Notes under the pieces: generated by a model
Told to the model about the DNA's origin: nothing
Seen by the model: the letters and a program-made list of their open reading frames with translations, nothing else
Database searches by the model: none
Translations under genes and position numbers: made by a program
Assembly: GCA_036169595.1 (NCBI GenBank)
Contig: CM069765.1
Coordinates: 4,060,001-4,124,000 of the forward strand
DNA: 64,000 nucleotides
Direction of reading: 5' to 3'
From: Dictyostelium firmibasis
Taxonomy: Eukaryota; Evosea; Eumycetozoa; Dictyosteliales; Dictyosteliaceae
In this document: positions 60,403-64,000 of the stretch, piece by piece
Layout: every line of letters begins with the position of its first letter
Position numbering within the stretch: the first letter of the stretch is position 1

Positions 60403-61145
60403 CATTAAAAATAGTATTAGTTAAAAAAGTTAAAAAAATAATTAAAATTAAATAAAAAAAAAAATAATAAATAATAATATTACATATTCATTTTGAAAAC
60501 ACAAGTAGTTTACTATAAAAAAATATTAAAATAAACATTCTGTTTATTTTAATTTTATAGTGGTCATTGTTACATTTTAGTAGTAGCTGAAGAAAAAAAT
60601 TTCCAATAATTAGTATATTTTCTTTTTGTTGATTGGCAATGATTAAATTTCCAAAAACAGAAATATTGATTTAAATTTTCTAATAACTTGAGATATTTTC
60701 AATAATATTTGCAAAACGGGTCAAAATTTTTTTTTCCAATTAATTTTTCTACAAACTAAATAAAAATAGAAATTGAAAAAGAAGTTTTTTTTAATATTAC
60801 CATTGATTTATGTTTTATTTTTTTTTCTAAAATAGAGTTTTTTTATTTTTTTATTATTAAAAAAAAAAAAAAATTTAAACATATATAAAACCATGTTTTT
60901 TTAATTTCAAATTCATGACATTAAATAGAAAATTATTGGAAATAAAATGAAAACTTTAAAAAAATGGATAGTTATTTCAAATTGAAAATAATAAATAATA
61001 ATAAAAATTTGAACATAAAAAATATTTTTTAAATTTTTTTTTAATTTTTTTAATTTTTTTTTTTTTAATTTTCATTTTCATTTTTTTTTTGTTTTCGCAC
61101 ATTATTTTTTTAGTACAACTTCAAGTTAAAAATTAATAATATAAA
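59846..61145. other. Divergent intergenic region, RhoGEF / ETF beta
   Basis: 1.3 kb holding both promoters. Next to the RhoGEF start is a GT-rich stretch (about 59860-59918) that includes GTGTGGGTGTGTGCG. A 53-base A run lies at about 60349-60401, and TAAAA pentamers at about 60135-60180. A moderately mixed patch at about 60480-60800 has no open frame. Confidence 0.6.
59903..59917. promoter_or_regulatory. G-box-like GT-rich element near RhoGEF start
   Basis: GTGTGGGTGTGTGCG lies about 60 bases upstream of the RhoGEF start codon (gene on the minus strand, where it reads CA-rich). It resembles Dictyostelium G-boxes bound by GBF in developmental promoters. It may instead be 5' UTR. Inference from sequence likeness only. 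Confidence 0.35.
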
Positions 61146-62120
61146 ATGTCATTAAAAATTTTAGTACCAATTAAACGTGTTGTTGATTACGCAGTTAAGA
61201 TTAGAGTAAAGGGTGATAAATCAGGTGTTGAAACAGCAAATGTAAAGATGAGTATGAATCCATTCGATGAGATTGCAGTTGAGGAAGCAATCAGAATCAA
61301 AGAGAAAGGATTGGCCAAAGAGATCGTTGCAGTTTCAATGGGTCCAAAAACAGCTCAAGAATCCATTAGAACTTCAATTGCAATGGGTGCAGATAAAGGT
61401 ATTCATGTTGAAACCTCTGCTGAATTACAACCATTAAGTGTTGCAAAATTATTAAAAGAATTGGTTGATAAAGAGAAACCAAATTTAATCATTCTTGGTA
61501 AACAAGCAATTGATGATGATTGTAATCAAACTGCTCAAATGTTAGCTGGTTTATTAAATTGGCCACAAGGTATATATCATCACCATCATCACCATCATCA
61601 TTTTCTATTTCATCATCAATATTATTTGTCTTGGGAAAGTTTATATAGATATAGGTTTTATTAACTAAAATTTCTTAAAAAAAAATATATAAAAATTTAG
61701 CAACATTTGCATCAAAAGTTGATATTAAAGATGATAAAGTACATGTTACTCGTGAAATTGATGGTGGTTTAGAAACACTTTCAATGAAATTACCAGCAGT
61801 AATTTCATGTGATCTTAGATTAAATGAACCAAGATATGCAAAATTACAAAATATGTAAATATTTTTATATTGTTGTTGTCTGTTGATTATTGTTCTTTTT
61901 TTTTTTTATTATTTATATACTGACAGGAAAAACAAATAATTTTAGTATGAAATCTAAAAAAGCAGAATTAAAAGTTGAAACACCAGAAGGACTTAAAGTT
62001 GATATCACATCCAATCTTAAAACTATTTCAGTGGAAGAACCACCAAAGAGATCAGGTGGTGCAAAAGTTGAAAATGTTGAAAAAGTTGTTGAAGCCCTTA
62101 AAAAACATGCTCTAATTTAA
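61146..62120 (+). CDS. etfb: Electron transfer flavoprotein subunit beta
   Basis: Three exons (61146-61569, 61701-61854, 61946-62120) give 250 aa; human ETFB is 255. Start [22 protein letters not shown] is a direct match to the family. Other family blocks are [57 protein letters not shown] and [17 protein letters not shown]. The last splice yields [17 protein letters not shown], matching the animal RYATLPNIMKAKKK. An earlier AG (in TGACAG) breaks the frame and is rejected. The protein pairs with ETF alpha in the mitochondrial matrix, binds AMP, and passes electrons from acyl-CoA dehydrogenases to ETF-ubiquinone oxidoreductase. Confidence 0.97.
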
Positions 62121-62446
62121 AAAAATAAAAATAAAAATAAAAAACAAATAAAAAAATAAACTATCTATTTATATATATATTTTTTTTTTGATTTGCATTA
62201 TCCATTCTCAAAAATTTTAATCCATTAAAGTTACTTTTTCATTTTCACCAAATCGGTAAATCTTTCAAATTTCAAGAAAATAAATTCTTATAAAAACTAA
62301 AAAAAAAAGAAAAAAAAAAATATCTTGTTTATTTTTTTTTTAATTTTTTTTTTTTTTTAATTGTTTTTTTTTTTAATTCATTTTTTTTTTTATAAAAAAA
62401 AAAACTGTTTAAAATTATTCACAACTCACAAACTAACACAAATACA
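62121..62446. other. Intergenic A/T-run region
   Basis: Short spacer between ETF beta and the importin-like gene, both on the plus strand. No basic coding segment is present in it, which matters for the missing IBB of the next gene. Confidence 0.7.
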
Positions 62447-64000
62447 ATGGATATTGATATTGACGAAATTTCAGCTTTGGTAAGTTAAATTTTATTTATT
62501 ATTATTATCATTATAATTCCTTAATAAATTAACAATTATATATAATATTTTGTATCACACAATACAGGATATTAAATTTTTTTCAATTTTAAAAAATATA
62601 TCATCTTCAAACAGAAAAGAAAGATATGAAGCAGTTCAAAGTGTAAGAAAAATTTTATCTGTTGGTATGTTTTAAATTTTTTTTATTTAATTTTTTTATT
62701 AAATTCTTTTTATTTAATTTTTTTTTTTTTTTTAAAAAAATTATTATTAATTTATTTATTTATTTAATAAATAGAAAATAATCCACCCATTGATAGAGTT
62801 ATTGAGGCAGGATTGGTACCAATTTTACATAAATATTTAGTAGATGAAACAGATTTTGAAATTCAATATGAAGCATCATGGGCATTAACAAATGTTGCAT
62901 CTGGATCATCAGAACATACCAATTATATTGTAGAGAATGAAATCCATAAGAGTATTATCGATTTATTATCTACAAGTAGTAATTTTGAATTATTGGAACA
63001 AAACATTTGGGCATTGGGTAATATTATTGGTGATTCATCACAACATAGAGACAGTATTTTAAATGAGGGTATAGTTTTACATTTGGTTGAGATTTTAAAA
63101 ACTCAAACAAAGAAATCTTTGGTATCAAATATAAGCTGGACAATTAGTAATCTTTGTCGTGGTACTCCACGTCCAGCATTCAGATTCATCAAGCCATTAT
63201 TACCTTCGATAAAGAATTTATTGGTGGCATGGAGTAAAGAGACAGATATCATCTCAGATACTCTTTGGGCATTGTCATTCCTAACAGAAGCAACCTCTGA
63301 AGAGAATGAAATCTTTAGTAGTGTCATATCTATAGGATTGGTAGAGATAATCATTCATTTGATCTCTACATCTCATATAAATAATTGGATTATACCAGGT
63401 TTTCGTACTATTGGCAATATGTTATCGGGACCTGATGATGTGGCAGACCATTTATTAAATTGCAACGTTTTGAAAGTTTTTCCCAAGTTTTTATCATCAT
63501 CAAAACCATCGTTGGTAAAGGAGGCCTTTTGGTGCCTTTCCAATATCACCAGTGGTCCACAGAATCAAATTCAAAGAGTAATCGATGAGGGATTGATGAA
63601 GAGAGCAATTGAAACTGGTAAGAGATTATCAACCACTCCAGAAATACTACGTGAGGTCACTTGGGCAATCATTAATGCAATTACTGGCGCATCACAATCT
63701 CAGCTAATCAATTTAATAAAGATGGATTGTCTCCAATGTCTAAAACAAAATTATTCAACTGCTCAAACTCAAGCAAATCTATTTCATTACTATTTGGATG
63801 GTGTCTCAAATCTTTTGAGATCATTCATCACACAGGTCAAGAGTTTCCAATCTCTTGAACTTTTCAACACCTTCATCGAAACAGAATTCTTTGAACAGTT
63901 GATAGAAGATTCAGCTGATTCTGAATCTGAATTCATTGGGGATTACGAAAGACTCTATGCCACATATACTGAACTCACTTGTGCTGTCAAAGAATTAAGA
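62447..64000 (+). CDS. Importin-alpha-like ARM-repeat protein without IBB (3' end outside window)
   Basis: Three exons so far (62447-62479, 62568-62664, 62775 onward), 452 aa up to the window end, where the frame is still open. Splices are phase 0 and phase 1. Armadillo repeats run through exon 3 with importin-alpha signatures: FEIQYEASWALTNVASGSSEHT, LLEQNIWALGNIIGDSSQHRD, ISWTISNLCRGTPRP, IISDTLWALSFLTEAT, WIIPGFRTIGNMLSG and VKEAFWCLSNITSGP. The WxxxN ladders that bind nuclear localisation signals are largely kept. The N-terminus (MDIDIDEISALDIKFFSILKN) is acidic and short. The Arg/Lys-rich IBB domain that normally ties importin alpha to importin beta is absent. The protein could bind NLS cargo yet not recruit importin beta directly. 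It may be a divergent paralogue with another role. Confidence 0.88.

Noticed and set aside
61921-61927. Earlier AG acceptor for ETF beta exon 3
   Set aside because: Breaks the frame. The later TTTTAG gives the conserved NIMKSKK.

Overview
The window looks like nuclear DNA of a dictyostelid, most likely Dictyostelium discoideum. The intergenic DNA is almost pure A/T, with homopolymer runs up to about 50 bases. Introns are short and AT-rich. Proteins carry long poly-Asn, poly-Gln and poly-Thr tracts. Several proteins are recognisable dictyostelid products: fimbrin of exactly 610 aa, Tgr proteins, a psi/PA14 protein and a HAMP-array hybrid histidine kinase. I see no rRNA, tRNA, CRISPR array or intact transposon.

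Layout, left to right. (1) 1-4.3 kb: a ComC-like EGF/TIG surface protein, then a convergent PARP with a poly-Asn linker and two ubiquitin-interacting motifs. (2) 5.1-11.8 kb: fimbrin, RNA polymerase subunit RPB8, a divergent S-adenosylhomocysteine hydrolase paralogue, and the N-acetyltransferase NAA50. (3) 12.5-19.6 kb: an EF-hand protein built from many small symmetric exons, a CRAL-TRIO protein, Sm D1 with a 14-nt first coding exon, and a small villin-headpiece protein. (4) 20-27 kb: a frameshifted gene relic, a large ankyrin/TKL-type kinase, then 3 kb of repeat-bearing intergenic DNA with a second relic. (5) 27-37.2 kb: a three-copy tandem array of tgr genes. The first two are truncated with a hydrophobic C-terminus; the third is longer, with a transmembrane segment and a cytoplasmic tail. 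(6) 37.4-43.8 kb: a mitochondrial carrier, a TraB protein, tubulin cofactor B and an unrecognised coiled-coil protein. (7) 43.8-50 kb: the histidine kinase. (8) 50.9-64 kb: a psi-type PA14 protein, RBM42, a CH-IQ-DH-PH RhoGEF, ETF beta, and an importin-alpha-like protein without an IBB, cut by the window end.

The genes do not form one pathway. Themes that recur are cell-surface recognition (EGF/TIG protein, three Tgr proteins, psi protein), actin control (fimbrin, headpiece protein, RhoGEF) and housekeeping (RPB8, Sm D1, NAA50, TBCB, ETF beta). Gene models with introns were joined by hand using GT/AG sites that keep the frame and restore family alignment. Exon coordinates are given in each entry; the start and end of a multi-exon feature span its introns.
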